This document shows, piece by piece, positions 5,327 through 5,580 of a DNA stretch of 5,580 bases. This DNA comes from Chloroflexota bacterium (GTDB lineage Bacteria; Chloroflexota; Dormibacteria; CF-121): assembly GCA_005889285.1 (NCBI GenBank), contig VBFF01000071.1:1-5580 (forward strand). The letters run 5' to 3'. The translations under genes were made by a program, and so were the position numbers. The notes under the pieces are model-generated. The model was not told the DNA's origin. It saw nothing but the letters and a program-made list of their open reading frames with translations, and did not search any database. Every line of letters starts with the position of its first letter. Within the stretch, counting starts at the first letter, position 1.

Positions 5327-5580
5327 ATGGCGCAGTCCTTTCATGTCTGGGCGGATATCCAGCTCAACGGGTCGGCCCTGTCCGACGAGATGGAGGCGCT
5401 GCTAGAACAGGTCGTCGTCGATCATCATCAGCACCTTCCAGACATGTTCGCAATCACGTTCCATGATCCGGACCGCGACGTCCTGGGAAAGCTCAACGCC
5501 ACAATCGGTGACACCGTCACGATCAAAGTGACCACGCCGGGCGGGTCGCCAGAAACCCTGATCAAGGGTGAGGTGAACGG
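5327..5580 (+). CDS. VgrG-like hub/spike protein, N-terminal part (3' end outside window)
   Basis: The first 84 residues of a gene that runs off the window. The start MAQSFHVWADIQLNGSALSD leads into VVVDHHQHLPDMFAITFHDP (~29-48), then LGKLNATIGDTVTIKV and ETLIKGEV. Polar strand pairs of the form '...V..D...LPDMF.I...D' are typical of the gp27-like N-terminal domain of phage late control D / VgrG-type hub proteins, which form the trimer at the tube tip with a gp5-like needle. Position right after the LysM adaptor matches the adaptor-then-spike order of Afp/PVC clusters. A purine-rich GGGAGAG at 5311-5317 within the end of the preceding gene precedes ATG 5327. The needle and any effector extension cannot be seen. 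Confidence 0.88.
   Translation, partial: MAQSFHVWADIQLNGSALSDEMEALLEQVVVDHHQHLPDMFAITFHDPDRDVLGKLNATIGDTVTIKVTTPGGSPETLIKGEVN

Noticed and set aside
1..5580. CRISPR array, tRNA, rRNA, insertion sequence or attachment site
   Set aside because: No regularly spaced direct repeats, no tRNA-like cloverleaf sequence, no transposase-like product and no terminal inverted repeats were seen.

Overview
The window is a contiguous, single-strand (+) stretch of structural genes from a phage-tail-like contractile apparatus. It is most likely an extracellular contractile injection system (eCIS, the family of Afp/PVC, MACs and the Streptomyces and cyanobacterial particles) and not a complete prophage: no head, terminase, lysis or integrase genes are visible, and two tube-type paralogues sit in one operon with a LysM-type adaptor and a VgrG-like spike. 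The DNA is GC-rich (low to mid sixties percent by eye), with strong Shine-Dalgarno sequences, GTG starts and tightly packed genes. Gene order and protein style (a small DUF6760-like protein, a long Pro/Ala-rich protein with 'VQR' motifs) resemble eCIS loci of Actinobacteria and Chloroflexota; the sequence alone does not settle the phylum.

Layout: (1) 2-1201, C-terminal 399 residues of the contractile sheath, 5' end outside the window; (2) 1213-1674, inner tube protein with a near-perfect SD; (3) 1671-2090, putative baseplate/tail assembly chaperone (T4 gp26-like) with a CPDC motif; (4) 2087-2251, a 54-residue DUF6760-like protein; (5) 2255-3829, a long low-complexity protein with about ten spaced (V/L/I/A/T)QR motifs; (6) 3918-4184, a short ORF that looks like the detached C-terminus of gene 5; (7) 4195-4623, second tube-type protein; (8) 4638-5321, CIS-tube/LysM adaptor; (9) 5327 to the window end, N-terminus of a VgrG-like hub/spike protein. 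There is no intergenic gap above 100 bases, no RNA gene, and no convincing promoter or terminator, so the whole window is probably part of one transcript.

How it works together: the sheath surrounds the tube and contracts to drive it into a target; the second tube-type protein and the LysM protein probably join the tube to the spike, and the VgrG-like protein forms the hub and needle tip. Genes 3-5 lie where tailed phages keep their tail-assembly chaperones and tape measure.

Two points deserve attention. First, a run of seven G at 2078-2084 lies exactly in phase as a G GGG GGG slippery heptamer two codons before the stop of gene 3, and a -1 shift would fuse gene 3 to gene 4, as in the lambda G/GT tail chaperones. 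Second, gene 5 appears to be split: its C-terminus (including another VQR motif and an acidic/basic helix) continues in the +1 frame after a GC-rich palindromic repeat, and removing one base from a G6 run at 3768-3773 would restore a single 642-residue protein.
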